Below are positions 11,739 to 22,809 of a DNA stretch of 64,000 nt, piece after piece. A program made the translations under genes and the position numbers. The notes under the pieces are model-generated. The model saw nothing but the letters and a program-made list of their open reading frames with translations. It was not told where the DNA came from and did no database searches. The DNA lies in NCBI GenBank assembly GCA_950022295.1, contig OX465597.1, positions 258,975,016 to 259,039,015 on the forward strand, written 5' to 3'. How positions within the stretch are numbered: position 1 is the stretch's first letter; each line of letters starts with the position of its first letter. Source of the DNA: Bromus sterilis (taxonomy: Eukaryota > Streptophyta > Magnoliopsida > Poales > Poaceae).

Positions 11739-12919
11739 CTTGAGTGGGTCGACGAGCCCTATACGCACTACCTCCATGTGGGGTTATGGTGTGGGCCCTC
11801 CGCGTTGTGGTCTCGTTCGAAAGCTTTGAAAGACGTCCAGTTTCAGCATTGTGGTTGTGTCGGATCGTGCTGCGGCACTAGATCCACTTGGCGCACAACG
11901 ACCCGGAGTGCGAGAGGTGATGGCCCATGAAGCTCTTGCGCTTAGGACTGTAGATCGGCGGGGACCTCTTTGATGAGCCGTAGGATGGGCCTCGGCGTGT
12001 CGGATAGCCTCGGTGGGGTGTTCCCTAAAAAGGTATACGCCACCCTGGAGATCCGAGCGTGTAGGGTAACAGTAGTGCAGCCCCTGCAGGGAAGATAATC
12101 TATTCGGATAGTCGTGTCCACGGTAACGGGACGCTTTATGCTGAAGCCAGAGCCTACTACTACAAACTACTACTAGTAAACTGTTGGTTCCGGTTTCTTA
12201 TCCTCGCAGGGAAGTCGAGGAAGGGATCCCGAAGGCATTTATAATTGTTAATTTTTACAACTTATTATTATACAATGTTGCAGCAACTTCTGTTGCATTG
12301 TTATTACATTCATGCTTTTAAACTGTTGGCTGATTCTTACCTCATGCTGCAAGACTCGTCGGAAGATGCTAGTCTTCGATAGGCCTAGCTTCTTATCCTT
12401 ATTCTGATTTCTCCCTTGCAGTCCACTATATACAGCCTCCCTTTCCATTTGATACAAATGCATAATTGCTTAGTAGCGGACGTAAGACTCGCGGGTATGC
12501 TAGATACTCACCTTGCTTTATTTCCCCTTTTTCGCTTTGCCTGATCGGCCGCTGCAGTCGACGTTGGAGCCCAGGAGCAGGAGTCTCCAGGAGGAGCCTA
12601 CTACGACATCGAGTTCCCGTTGACCAGGAGTAGTTCGGTGGATCCCAGGCAGGAGGCCTCGCCTTTTCGATCTGTATCCCTGATGTTATTTGTGCTAGCC
12701 TTCTTAAGGCAAAACTTGACTAACTATGTCTGTACTCAGATATTATGTTTGATTTGACTTATGTATTCGGGTCCGTGTGACCCCCTCCATTGTAATATTA
12801 TTGGTTTATCCTTTTGTGTTTAGTGTTGTGCTGTGATATTCTCACCGTGGCACCTTGATCTTGATCATGTACCCTGCGTGTATAATTACTGTACATGATC
12901 ATTAATTGAGGGCGTCACA

Positions 12920-13207
12920 TTGTCTCACATAGAAACCCTGATATTTCGATAGGAATGACCCATTTTGTACATGAAGTACCCCTATTTATTATCATGATAA
13001 TCTCAAATTTACACAACATTCTGGTCAGGTAAAACGATGACATCATGCAAAGTCTCATACTGATTAGTTATCATTTGAATTGGTTTTCGATTTCAAAGTC
13101 CTTTAGGTTTTATACCCACCAGCTCTTACAACGCAAACAATTACATTCCTGTATGTGTATGCTTTTCCATCTGTACGTACTGCAAAGCAAAACGTGAGAA
13201 ATTTGGA
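12920..13207. repeat. Right part of tandem macro-unit 1 (matches 14797-15090)
   Basis: From ttgtctcacatagaaaccct to gagaaatttggata this segment matches 14797-15090. It begins exactly at the LTR end and is the continuation of the unit interrupted at 2169. Confidence 0.75.
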
Positions 13208-15090
13208 TAGCTTCGGACGGAAACCTTTGTTAGGAGACGTTCCACTTGCGTTCTCGCATCTCTTACGCTTCTTCATTGTAAACTATGTGCCTGTTCTTTG
13301 ATAAAAGCCAGCCAATCAGGTTGCAGAACCAGCTCCTCGCGGATCGCGCTGAGATCCAATGACTACCATTCGGCGCTAATGTTACATCCAACGGCCACTG
13401 TGTGCTCTATGGTTACGAGATTTTTTTCTGATGATTTTTGAGACGGTCAACGTGGTTTTTCAGTGTTTGACCAACATTCAACTAATGAAGTTGGTACACT
13501 AAGTGCCACCAGTTTTTGTCATAATCCTCTCAAATTTTTACCACGTACTATGTTCGTGAAATGGTGACGTCATGCCAAATCCAATCCCGGTTAGAGGTCA
13601 TTTTAATCTAATTTCAATTTCATGGTCATTTTATTAAAAAATATGAGTGAGTGCACAATATTTATCAAACGAGGTCCACACTTCTTGAAATTTTAGGATA
13701 TTAGAGTGAATGTTTGACGGTGAACACATAAAAAGTTTGGGGTACAAAACACTTAATACTAATATGTTGCACTTGTAATGCGGATGTCTCCAGTAGAAAC
13801 ACCGATGTTTCGAAGTGAATGGTACAACTTCGTACACGAAGTACCATTGGTTTTTATCATAACCACCTTTAAATTTAACCACATACATTATTGGTGAAAT
13901 GAGGACAACACACCAAGTTTCATCCAACTTATAGACCGTTTGAATTGATTTTCAGTTGCAGGGTTGATTTTCTCGAAAATGATTCACCTGGTACATTTTA
14001 TATGTAAAATGTAGTCAAAGATGTTTGAAATTTTGGGATACCGGTGTGAGTGTTTAATTCTGAACACACAGAACAAATGGAGGCTAAAGTATTTTAGAAA
14101 GGCATGTTGTCTTTCTGATATTGTTGTTTCAAGTTGAAACCCTGGCATTTCGATGGGAATGGCCCAATTTTGTACACTAATTGCCATCAGTTTTTGTCAT
14201 AATCCTCTCAATTTTTTACCACGTATCATGTTCGTGAAATGATGACAGAGTGTCAAATCTCATCCTACTCGGAGGTCATTTTAATCGACTTCCAATTTCA
14301 TGGGCGTGTTGCTCAAAAATAAAGCACTACATGCGTAATATTTATCAAACAAGGTCCAAAATGCTTGAAATTTTAGGATATTAGTGTGAATGTTTGGTGT
14401 TCAACACATAAAAAGTTTGGGGTTCCAATCACTTACAAATAATATGTTGTACTTGTAATGCAGGTGTTTCCGGTAGAAACACCGATGCTTCGAAGTGAAT
14501 GGTACAACTTCGTACACGGAGTACCATGGTTTTTATCATAACCAACTTTAAATTTAACCACATACATTGTTGGTGAAATGATGACAACACGCAAAGTTCC
14601 ATCCAATTTATAGACCATTTGAATTTATTTTCATTTGTAGGGTGGTTTTGCTCAAAAATTATTCACCTGGTACATCATATATGTGAAATGAAGTCAAAGA
14701 TGTTTGAAATTTTGGGAACCTAGTGTGAGTTCCCATTGCTTAACACATAAAAAATTGGGGGTATAAAGGATTTTAGAATAACACGTTGTCTTTCTAATGT
14801 GGTTGTCTCACATAGAAACCCTAATATTTCGATAGGACTGGCCCATTTTGTACACGAAGTACCCTTATTTTTTATCAAGATAATCTCAAATTTACACAAC
14901 ATTCCGGTCTCGTGAAACGATGACAGTATGCAAAGTCTCATACTGATTAGTCATCATTTGAATTAGTTTTCGATTTCAAAGTCCTTTAGGGTTTATACCC
15001 AACAGCTCTTACAGCGCAAACGATTATATTCTTGTATTAGTATGCTTTTCCATCTGTACTACAAAGCAAACAGTGAGAAACTTGGATACG
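13208..15090. repeat. Tandem macro-unit 2, built of ~340-bp repeats in alternating A/B types
   Basis: The anchor YTTGAAATTTTRGGA recurs at 13684, 14024, 14364 and 14703, giving periods of 340, 340 and 339 bp. Units at 13684 and 14364 resemble each other more (cttgaaattttaggatatt), and those at 14024 and 14703 resemble each other (tttgaaattttggga), so the repeat is organised as ~680-bp A/B dimers. Each monomer also carries a gtagaaaccc or gtagaaacac phrase and a gtacac(g)aagtacc phrase. No coding potential is seen; short minus-strand frames recur because the repeat recurs. Confidence 0.75.
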
Positions 15091-15291
15091 TGTGCTAGTG
15101 AACACTATCCCACAGCCCGCCCTCCCTATATGAACATTGGGTGTGTCCTTTTATGGTTCCTGTCCAGGAAAATATCCTCCACCCTGTACACGCCCCACTA
15201 CCGACCCCGGCCTGCAAATTCACCACATCTCCCGTTCGTCCTCCGGCCATAGATTCGAGCCGTATTTCCTAGTCCTCTAAAGCCTACATCC

Positions 15292-15958
15292 ATGTCGGGA
15301 TAAAGGGGAGGTCGAGGATGCGGTGGACGCAAAACCGATGAAGTCATTTTGACCCCTCCGCCCTTCGTCGAGCCATCGCTCCTTGAGGTCGGTGGAGGAT
15401 GCGGCGGGGGCAAAGAGGAGAAAGGTAGCTCGATTCCTCCGCCCGTCGATGAGCCGTCCAGCCTCGTGGGAGGTGGAGGATGCGGTGGAGCAATAGCGGA
15501 TGACTGCAGCCAAGTCGTCCCTCCGCCCGTCGACAAGCCGTCAAGCCCTGTGGGAGGTGGAGGAAGGGCGGAGACATAGCGGACAACGTCGACGGCAGCC
15601 AAATCCCTCTGCCTGTCGATGAGCCGTCGAGCCTTCTAGAAGGTGGAGGATGCGGCGGAGGCAACGACAGCTCGATCCCTCCGCCAGCCGTGGAGCCGTC
15701 GCATCGTGTGAAGAGGTCGCGCTATATTGAAGCTGCCGGCGAGGGCTGGGTGACCTGCTACCTCCAAGAACACATCTATCCATCATCCAAGATGTTGTAC
15801 AAGGCTCAGATCGAGCTGGACGCCGCGAAGGAAGAGTTGTTGGCCGTTTCGGAGGGCGCCGTCGTGGATCGCTTCGACAAGGCGCTACACGAGTACAGGC
15901 TCGCCTACACCCTCTACAAGGCGGCGAGCTTGTCCTTCCCCGCAGCATGCAAGCCTTG
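15292..15958 (+). pseudogene. Frameshifted gene with Pro/Gly-rich repeats and a distinct C-terminal domain
   Basis: After a leader with many CT-rich bases, an ATG at 15292 is followed by four imperfect 75-87-bp repeats starting near 15367, 15445, 15529 and 15615. They encode variants of PPPVDEPSSLVGGGGCGG. The first three lie in one frame (15349-15579). A one-base loss near 15565 (compare ggaggatgcggcgga with ggaggaagggcgga) moves the fourth repeat into the frame that carries the C-terminus (15690-15959). That end contains RSRYIEAAGEGWVTCYLQEH and a helical tail ending SFPAACKP, then TGA. An early TAA four codons after the ATG also argues that the 5' end is damaged. Family not recognised. A leader, repeats, unique C-terminus and downstream AATAAA together look like a former host gene. 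Confidence 0.5.
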
Positions 15959-16114
15959 AGTCTGCTTTAACCGCCGTCTTCGTGAGCCGTCGTCGATCAT
16001 CACCTCCAGGCACCAGTCCTATCTAGTTTAAGTTTGAAGATTTAAGTTTTTATGGTTTTAGTCTAGGAATAATCCAGTGTATCACGACAATGAACTATGT
16101 AGCGGGGAACCTGT

Positions 16115-16120
16115 AATAAA
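16115..16120 (+). terminator. Polyadenylation signal AATAAA of the 15292-15958 pseudogene
   Basis: AATAAA lies about 157 bases past the TGA, with a T-rich stretch (tcttttgcattgttc) right after it, the usual layout of a plant 3' end. Confidence 0.4.
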
Positions 16121-17039
16121 TCTTTTGCATTGTTCGCATGATTTGTTCTCAGCCGTTGCATACTTCACCGCAAAATATTACTACTCCGCGTCTAGCTACT
16201 AGCAGCTAGCCTCGGGATTGTCCACACACACAGTACGGTGATTAGACGGGAGAGGCATGGCGTGCGAACAGGTTTGACTAGACGGCAGTGTGGCAGGAGC
16301 ACGCGCGCACCAGCGCTCCTCACCGGACTAGTGCTAGCACACCGTGAGCACAGGTCGTTTGATGTCAAACCCCTCCCCCCCTCACTGCTCCCAAATACTA
16401 CTACATCTTCTTCCTTATTTCACATCGCAAGCTCGAAGACACATGAACAAGTGCAATTATTTTCCAAGATAGGCTCGCTAGCTCTGTGATGATGAGACGG
16501 GAGAGGCATGGCATGTGCTCAGGGTTGGCTAGATGGCCGCGTGCCAGGAGCACGCACCACCGCTCCTCACCAACTCCTCCAAGCAATCTACCGTAAGGCA
16601 ACTACTATTCCTCCTCGTAAAATGGAGCGAGAAATCTGCAATGAAAATCCTGGCGCGAGCGGTCGCGCATTGCCAACAGTCTGTTTTAATGACCCGTGTG
16701 TTTTTCTTGATCTATATCTGAACAAGGCCTTGCATCTGGCAATCAAGCAAACAATAGGATTCACTGACAACAGATTTTCATTGCATAACATAGATCTCCA
16801 TTGCATAAAGAAGCTTGGTTCCTTTTCTCCAATTAGTTCAACTATAAGAACTAACCCAAAATAAACCCTAAACTAGCGCCAAGTACGTACTGAAATAGCT
16901 TTGAACCTCGTATCTAGGTCATTTCAACTATGCTAGCAGTCCATCGACGATATACTGATGAACCCAAAATATTTACTACCAGCTAAAAGCTCTGTACCGC
17001 GCGTGCAGATCAGTTGGAGCCACCAGAGGAGAAACTCCT
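16121..17039. repeat. Non-coding stretch with a 251-bp-spaced direct duplication
   Basis: The phrase gacgggagaggcatggc occurs at 16245 and 16496, and each copy is followed by about 100 similar bases containing gccaggagcacgc and accgctcctcacc. The rest, up to 17039, is low in coding signal; the 118-codon plus frame at 16508-16864 shows no recognisable motif. Confidence 0.5.
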
Positions 17040-17619
17040 CCTTCTACGGGCATCCTCCTCCAGCCGCTCCCGATTCCCTACCCGAAGCGCTCGCTTTCCT
17101 CGTACCTCGCCAGGTCACGCTAAGCATCTTCCTCTTCACCCAGGGAAGCTGCCAATGCCATAGCCATCTGGTTTTCCTCCTCCTGCGCGAGGAAGGCATT
17201 GTAGTGCTCGAGGGTGTCGCCGTTGTCGTTGCCGAAGCCCGGGGGGCCCTGAGTGGTGCTCTCCAGCGCCAGGATGGTGCTCGCTGGCGCCTGAATGTGC
17301 TCACCCGTGCCTGACTGTGCTGACAGATGGTTGAATGTGCTCGTCGGCGCATTTATGGTGCTCACCGGCTCTGCATGCCGCCCTCTGGGCCCGGACGCTT
17401 CTCCCCTCCTCCTGCATGCTCCCCTCCTGCTGCTTGTCGCGCGCCATCGCCCGAATGGTGCCCGCCTCCGCCTCCATTGTGTGCGCCTACGCCTGGAGGG
17501 TCCGCGCGTGCATGGAAGCGCGGTGGGAGCGCGTGTTGCGCTCGGCGTGCGCCGTGCGACCGGTGTTGCGGGAGCAATCATTCATGCCTGCATACCGTCG
17601 GGAACTAGCAAGGAGTTTT
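17040..17619 (-). pseudogene. Gene-like fragment, interrupted by the Gypsy element (left part)
   Basis: On the minus strand a 153-codon frame (17581-17120) ends in an acidic, Gln/Glu-rich tail (EHYNAFLAQEEENQ), and a stop at 17120-17122 is followed in frame by RDLARYEESERFG. Part of the upstream half reads more sensibly in a neighbouring frame (for example TMEAEAGTIRAMARDKQQEG near 17410-17470), which suggests a frameshift near 17360. The Gypsy element begins at 17620, and the other side (26936 onward) continues with minus-strand text. I do not recognise the protein. It may be a host gene remnant or cargo of a transposon. Confidence 0.35.
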
Positions 17620-18987
17620 TGATAACCCACAACTGAATGGGATCGAGATAGTCTTCGCGGGTAAGATAACCCAATTTATAGATTCGACTCAACGGGAGCC
17701 AAAGAATATCCACAAGCTTTGACATTGGATTTTTCAATTCCACCGCACCTGAGATACACTTACATGCAACAAGATATTAATAGTAACTGCGATATGGAAG
17801 TGATGATAGCAACGGAAATAGTGGTGGTGAAATAGCGACAGTAAAATAGAAAAAGCAAACAACTAGTAACCAGCAGAACTAAAACACTGTAGGCTAGGGA
17901 GATGGATGGTTGGGCGCTGCATGGATAAGGCACATCATGTATTAAACTTGGGGCAAGGCACACAGAAAAGCAATAAGTACCCCACAGGTAGTTGTACGTG
18001 CTTGCAATAAGAACTTGCACAACATCTTTTGTCCTACCATCCCGCTACGAACGGGGACAAAAGGAACATATGGAGATTAAGGTTCTCCTATCAAAGAGCA
18101 CCGGAAAAAAGCATTAACAATCAATGGATACGTGGAATCCTCAAATTATAGTCCATTCCCTTTGGTGTCCCAAGCTGTCACCTTTGGGATCGCTGGTTCC
18201 GGACTATAACAGGTGCATACAACTCATAGATAGGATCAAGAACACAAATATATTCATGCAAACACATAGGGTTCAGATCTGAAATCATGGCACTCGGGCC
18301 CAAAGTGACAAGCATGAATAGCAACAAGTTGAAGCAAAGATGATAAACAACAATCTAGATGATAGGCAACATACCCCCAACAATCTGATAAACTATTACA
18401 TGGTCTATCTCATCCAATCCCTACCATCCCCTTTGCCTACAACAGGGAATTACTCACACATGGATAGAGAAGTCATGAAGGGAGGATGGAGTGGTGATGA
18501 TGATGACGATGGCGATGATCTCCCCTCACCAGAGGCCAAAACAGCCTCCAGATTAGCCCTCCCGGAGAAAAATAGAGGGTGGCGGCGGCTCCGCGACGTG
18601 AATTTGGAAAACGACTTCTGTTTCGGGGTTTCTCCGTCACGGGAATAAATAGGAGCCTTGGTAGGGCACCAGAGGAGGGGGAGGCCCCCAGGCGACCAGA
18701 GGGCGCGGCCCCACCCCGTGCCGCGCCAGGGGGGCGCGTGGGGCCCCGTTGGCTGCACTCTGGTTCCACTTCTGTCACAGTGGCCCTTCAGGTCCGTGGA
18801 TTTTCTGTGATTTTTCCTGGAATTTTCTGAGATAGCAAAAGTCCATTTTCCTATGCACAATAAAACCATACAGGCAGCTCTGTTGAAAACAGCGTTAGTC
18901 CGGGTTAGTTTCGTCCAAATCATGCAAGAATGAGGGAAAACAATAGCAAAAGTGTTTGGAAAAGTAGATACGTTTGAGACGTATCAA
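17620..18987 (-). repeat. 3' LTR of the Gypsy element (1368 bp)
   Basis: On the minus strand it starts TGATACGTCTCAAACG. It lacks about 35 bases present in the other LTR near 25885-25920, which explains most of the length difference. The minus strand has a TATTTATT box at 18643-18651. Confidence 0.9.
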
Positions 18988-19000
18988 CTCCCCCAAGCAT
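18988..19000 (-). other. Polypurine tract of the Gypsy element
   Basis: Minus-strand GCTTGGGGGAGT directly precedes the TGATACG opening of the 3' LTR. Confidence 0.8.
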
Positions 19001-20834
19001 AGCATATTGCTTGTCCTCAAGCAATTCAGTACAAGGAACTGAACGTGACAAAGAAAACTTTGACAAACTCTTTTGCTTCAATGAATGTATATAAGCATGT
19101 ACTACGAAAAGAATTTAGCAAGTATCAAAACAATGCTATCAGGACAATGCACGAAGAAAGCCTTCTTTCAAGTGATCAATCACAAACATCTAAAAGTAAA
19201 TAATATGCTACTGAAAATCAAGACAAGATTACAATGCACAAAGCTTGAACATACTAGAGTGGTATTTCGCTAGCCTCCATGAGTGAAGCAAAACATAAAT
19301 GCAGAAACTCCTCTGGAGTTTTAAAGGAGACTAGAACTAAGAACTTAAGAATAAGTAATACCACAATCATGCAAAAGACAATTTAGTACTTTGGGACAAT
19401 GCACATTACACTCAGAATGACAATTATGCTCTCCTAGTTGGTGCTTTGAAGGAAGAAGGTGGAGACTCTCGAACCGTGGAGTTTGATGGAAAGGTTGAAA
19501 ACCCGTGGTTGGAAGCAAAAACTGAACTTGTACCAGAGCTCTTCGTTTTGAAAACAGACATAAAAAATGTTTTGGAAGGTGCATGATTCGTCAACGAATG
19601 CTAGTAAACAACTCAATCACCTCTTACACTAGACATGTTTCGAGGAACGGCTCCCAAGACTAAGACGATCACATTCCCTTAATCTCCTTTGTTTATCACT
19701 GCCAAAGTTTTCTGATTTCGCATAGACAAAGCGTGAAGGAGGGTTTGTTGGTTGTGATTGTCTTTTGTGAGCTGGGCACACTCATGCCAGTCCCTCCTCG
19801 TATTGGGGGTTTGAAGATTAGACATGCAATCCCGGAATAAAACATGTCTAACATAAGACGGTCATGATTCACCTAATACTTCCTCATGAGCTGAAACAGA
19901 GGCACAGCACAGGAGTGCTTTTGAATGATTTCTGGATGGTACAATAAAGTCTTCGTTAGGATGGACGGTAAATACCACATAGGAAGGTATGGTGGACTCA
20001 TATGGAAAAACTGGTTTCAAGGATTTTGGATGCACAAGAAGAAATCCGCTTAGTGCGAGCGAAGGCTTGCAAAAGACTGGAACGCGACCAACTAGAGAGC
20101 AATAACAATCATAATCATGCAAAGCGACAAAGTAACATTGAATTGGTCATGAAAATGATACAACTATTCTGAAACTCACAGATCATCAAGGCATAGTAGA
20201 CTTTTCAGTCATAAACATCTGTAAGCATGTGCCAAGTCAATCCAAGAATTCTCCAAAGGGAAATGCCACTTCAGTATGCTAAACTATGAACAACGCAATG
20301 CATGTAAATCATTTCAACAACACATTATGTACTCTAGCTATTTGAGATTAGCCACAAGGAAAGCATGAACACTGGGAAAGCATTGTAAACAAAGAACTAT
20401 GTCGATACAAGCAGGTCTCTAAATCATAAGTACAAGCATATGTACAAAAGTAGAAACAAGAAGAGTTCATACCGGTTTTCCTTGTTGCATCCCTTTCGTC
20501 GATCTTCGTCATTACTGCATTGTCACTTGCACGGTTGAACGTAGGAAATATAATCAAGTGCAAATGCCATCACGGACTTGACGTGAACTCTGCAACAAAG
20601 CAAACTAAAGAGAGAAAAAGAAAATATTTTTGGATTTTTCAAAGATTTAGCGGAAAAAAAAGAGAAATATTTTTGTTGTTTTTTTTGCAAAATAAAAGAA
20701 CAAAGAAGAACGGGAAAAAACTTCAAAAATATCAAAGTGAACAAAATGAAAACGGATAATACAATGGAAAGGTGAGAAGGGCACGTACTCCCCAAGCTTA
20801 GGCTTTTGGCCTAAGTTGGTAGCAGCTACTGCCC
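19001..20834 (-). other. 3' non-coding part of the Gypsy interior
   Basis: No frame longer than about 100 codons and no protein motif. Includes an A/T-rich purine run at 20600-20760. It lies between the extra ORF and the 3' LTR, where elements of this type commonly carry untranslated sequence. Confidence 0.5.
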
Positions 20835-21935
20835 CTAGGAGCCTCCTGCTCCGGGGTAATGGTGAGTCCAGGAGTCGTATGAGCCCTCCGGTGCGTACAC
20901 CAAAGTCCTCGGGTCCTCCCATGAGGAAGGCCCTGCGCTCCAAGCGTAAGAAGACCCCTCACCTTGCTCGGTGAAGGTCTCTCCCTGGAAAGGTGTGAAC
21001 TCACCATGCTCCTCCTCATCGGGCACAACCCCCTCCATGGGGTTATGCGGCTGGTAATGAGCCATGAACTCATCGAACCGAATCTCGTTGAAGGACCACC
21101 CGTTCCTGCGGGTGCTATCAAACAAAAGTGGTGCAGGTAGATGGATCTCACGAGTAATGGTCCTTTCAAACCACAAAATATAATCAAGGTTAGCAAACTG
21201 GGAAGTCATGGTAACAAACTTATGCCTCTTCATAGCCGCAAGATCGAGACTTGCGTATGAAAAGGGAACATCATCAGGATGCGTGGTGCGCTCAAGAGAA
21301 TCAAGGATAAGTGTGCGTAAACGCCACCATATAAATCGCCTTTGTTACTGTTCATAACAAGGCACCGAGCAATCAAAGCACCCACATTATACTCATTCTT
21401 ATCAGAGAGGGCGTTCGCATAAATAGCGAAATCTGGTGCAGATCCATTGCTCGTGTTGTCACGAGCTAACACCCCTCTAACAACCAAATACTCAAAATAC
21501 CTGAGGTGTAAACTGAATGCTGGAAATCTTTGTACGCAGAATGTCGGTCTCCTCCTGCCAACAAAGGGAGTTGAAGAGAGTCCTCAACTCGGATGGCTGC
21601 ATGGTCATCTTCTTTGTCTGACCAATGTTTGGCACACCTATTATATCACAAAAATGTGCCAAAGACATGGTTATGAGATCATTATAAAGTTTGAACTCGA
21701 CGGTTCTAGCATCGTGGTTATAACAAAAACTGTTAACAAAGAAGGAGGTAAACTTTTTGTATTGTACCACACGGCATAATGCTAGCTGTGTCAAACCTGC
21801 ATTGGCACAAAGGCCATAAAATTCCTCCTTAATTCCTGCAGCTGTAAGAAAATCATCGCACGAATACATAATTGTGCATGCTGGACTTGTGTCTTCCAAC
21901 AACTCCAGGGGCACATGATCTTCATTGTAGCTCAC
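20835..21935 (-). pseudogene. Extra ORF downstream of gag-protease (Athila ORF-like), frameshifted
   Basis: Three minus-strand pieces form one protein: 21935-21492, 21487-21230 and 21233-20835, joined by two frameshifts near 21500 and 21240. Recognisable text includes FKLYNDLITMSLAHFCDIIG, then a basic/serine segment, then MTSQFANLDYILWFERTITR, and a low-complexity acidic C-terminus. Comparable extra ORFs sit in Athila-type plant elements; the function there is unknown, with env-like and DNA-binding roles proposed. It lies on the same strand as gag. The start is uncertain because an in-frame stop lies just upstream of 21935; a spliced message is possible. Confidence 0.5.
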
Positions 21936-22809
21936 CTAACTGCTGAGGGCGAAGCTGCAGCTCTGGTAACTCGATCGGAGCGCTCGGGCTTCTTATTCCC
22001 AAGCCATCCTTTTGCTTTTCCAAAGAAACTAATTTCTGAATTTTTTTACAATTCACAAAAACAAGGATTTAAACAAGGTGAGTTGAGGCAAACTACTCTA
22101 CCCACTTACCTAAGGCATAAACTTGCATCAAAACTTGGAAAATAAATTTCTACACATTCATGCAAGCTCATATGTACAGCACCAAGAGCTACTAAATACT
22201 CACAATTTAAGCCACCAATGAAAAATCTAATTGGAGGGGTGAAAGAGTTACATACCAGGGAGTATTTGCTCAAAATATCAGCTCGAATGATGGGCTATAG
22301 AGAGAGATCGAAAATCACCTCCAAGAACAGCAAGAACGCAAGAACTGGAGCAGAACTCGTGTTTTTGGAGAGAGAGGAAGAAGGGGGAAGAAGACATACC
22401 TGGAGGTGGGGCCTGTCGGCCCCAGGAGCCCTGTGGGCGCGGCTAGGGGGCATGCCGCTCCAGCTGGCCGCCTGGGCCACTGGTGGCCCCCCTTGGTCAG
22501 CCCCAGGTACCTCTGGGTCACTCCCAGCATGGAATTTTTTATTATAATTTTTCTGACAACTCCACTGTTGAAAATTTTCGGAGTTCAAAAAGCTGTGAAA
22601 CTTTCTGAAAACTTGGAGCAGTGATTAGAGTAGTGAAGCTTCAAAAACATATAAACTTGGTACAAGAAGAAAGATAAAGCTAACAGAAATGCAAACATAA
22701 CGTCCTCTACTTTTTACTTATATAAAACTCATTTAATAGCAAGGTTGATCAAGTCCTACTACCAAACTAGCAATACATAGAGAAAAAATTTCCACTTACT
22801 ATGAAGGAT
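21936..22809 (-). other. Spacer between gag-protease and extra ORF
   Basis: No coding motif. A GC-rich island at 22380-22540 resembles the GC-rich part of the element's own LTR (about 18640-18780) in wording, for example runs about ggcgcggctaggggg. Confidence 0.4.

Larger units (their letters stand above)
2170..12919 (+). mobile_element. LARD-like non-autonomous LTR retrotransposon (Gypsy-type ends), 5' LTR truncated
   Basis: Two long direct copies (2170-6379 and 7950-12919) flank a 1570-bp interior. A tRNA-iMet-type primer site follows the left copy and a purine-rich tract precedes the right copy, giving plus orientation. The full LTR is about 4.97 kb, begins TGTTAC and ends GTCACA. The left copy lacks about the first 747 bp, starting at the point equivalent to 8697. 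No gag or pol motif is seen in the interior. Very long LTRs with a short non-coding interior define LARDs, of which barley Sukkula is the known model; I do not claim this is Sukkula. Sequence just before the 3' LTR (a gggacaagaattc-type phrase) resembles the end of plant Ty3/Gypsy pol. Left truncation removes the TSD. Confidence 0.85.
7950..12919 (+). repeat. 3' LTR of LARD-like element, full length (4970 bp)
   Basis: Opens TGTTACACCCCGGG and closes GGGCGTCACA. The first 747 bp, up to 8696, are unique to this copy because the 5' LTR is truncated. It carries the same GC-rich block, open frames and TATA-like run as the 5' LTR. Confidence 0.9.

Noticed and set aside
15198..15602. 134-codon minus-strand Pro/Gly-rich frame
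   Set aside because: Antisense of the repeat-bearing pseudogene; repeats open all frames, and only the plus strand joins a distinct C-terminus and a poly(A) signal.
18340..18648. 102-codon plus frame, repeated at 26284-26592
   Set aside because: Lies antisense inside both LTRs of the Gypsy element; duplication of the LTR explains it.
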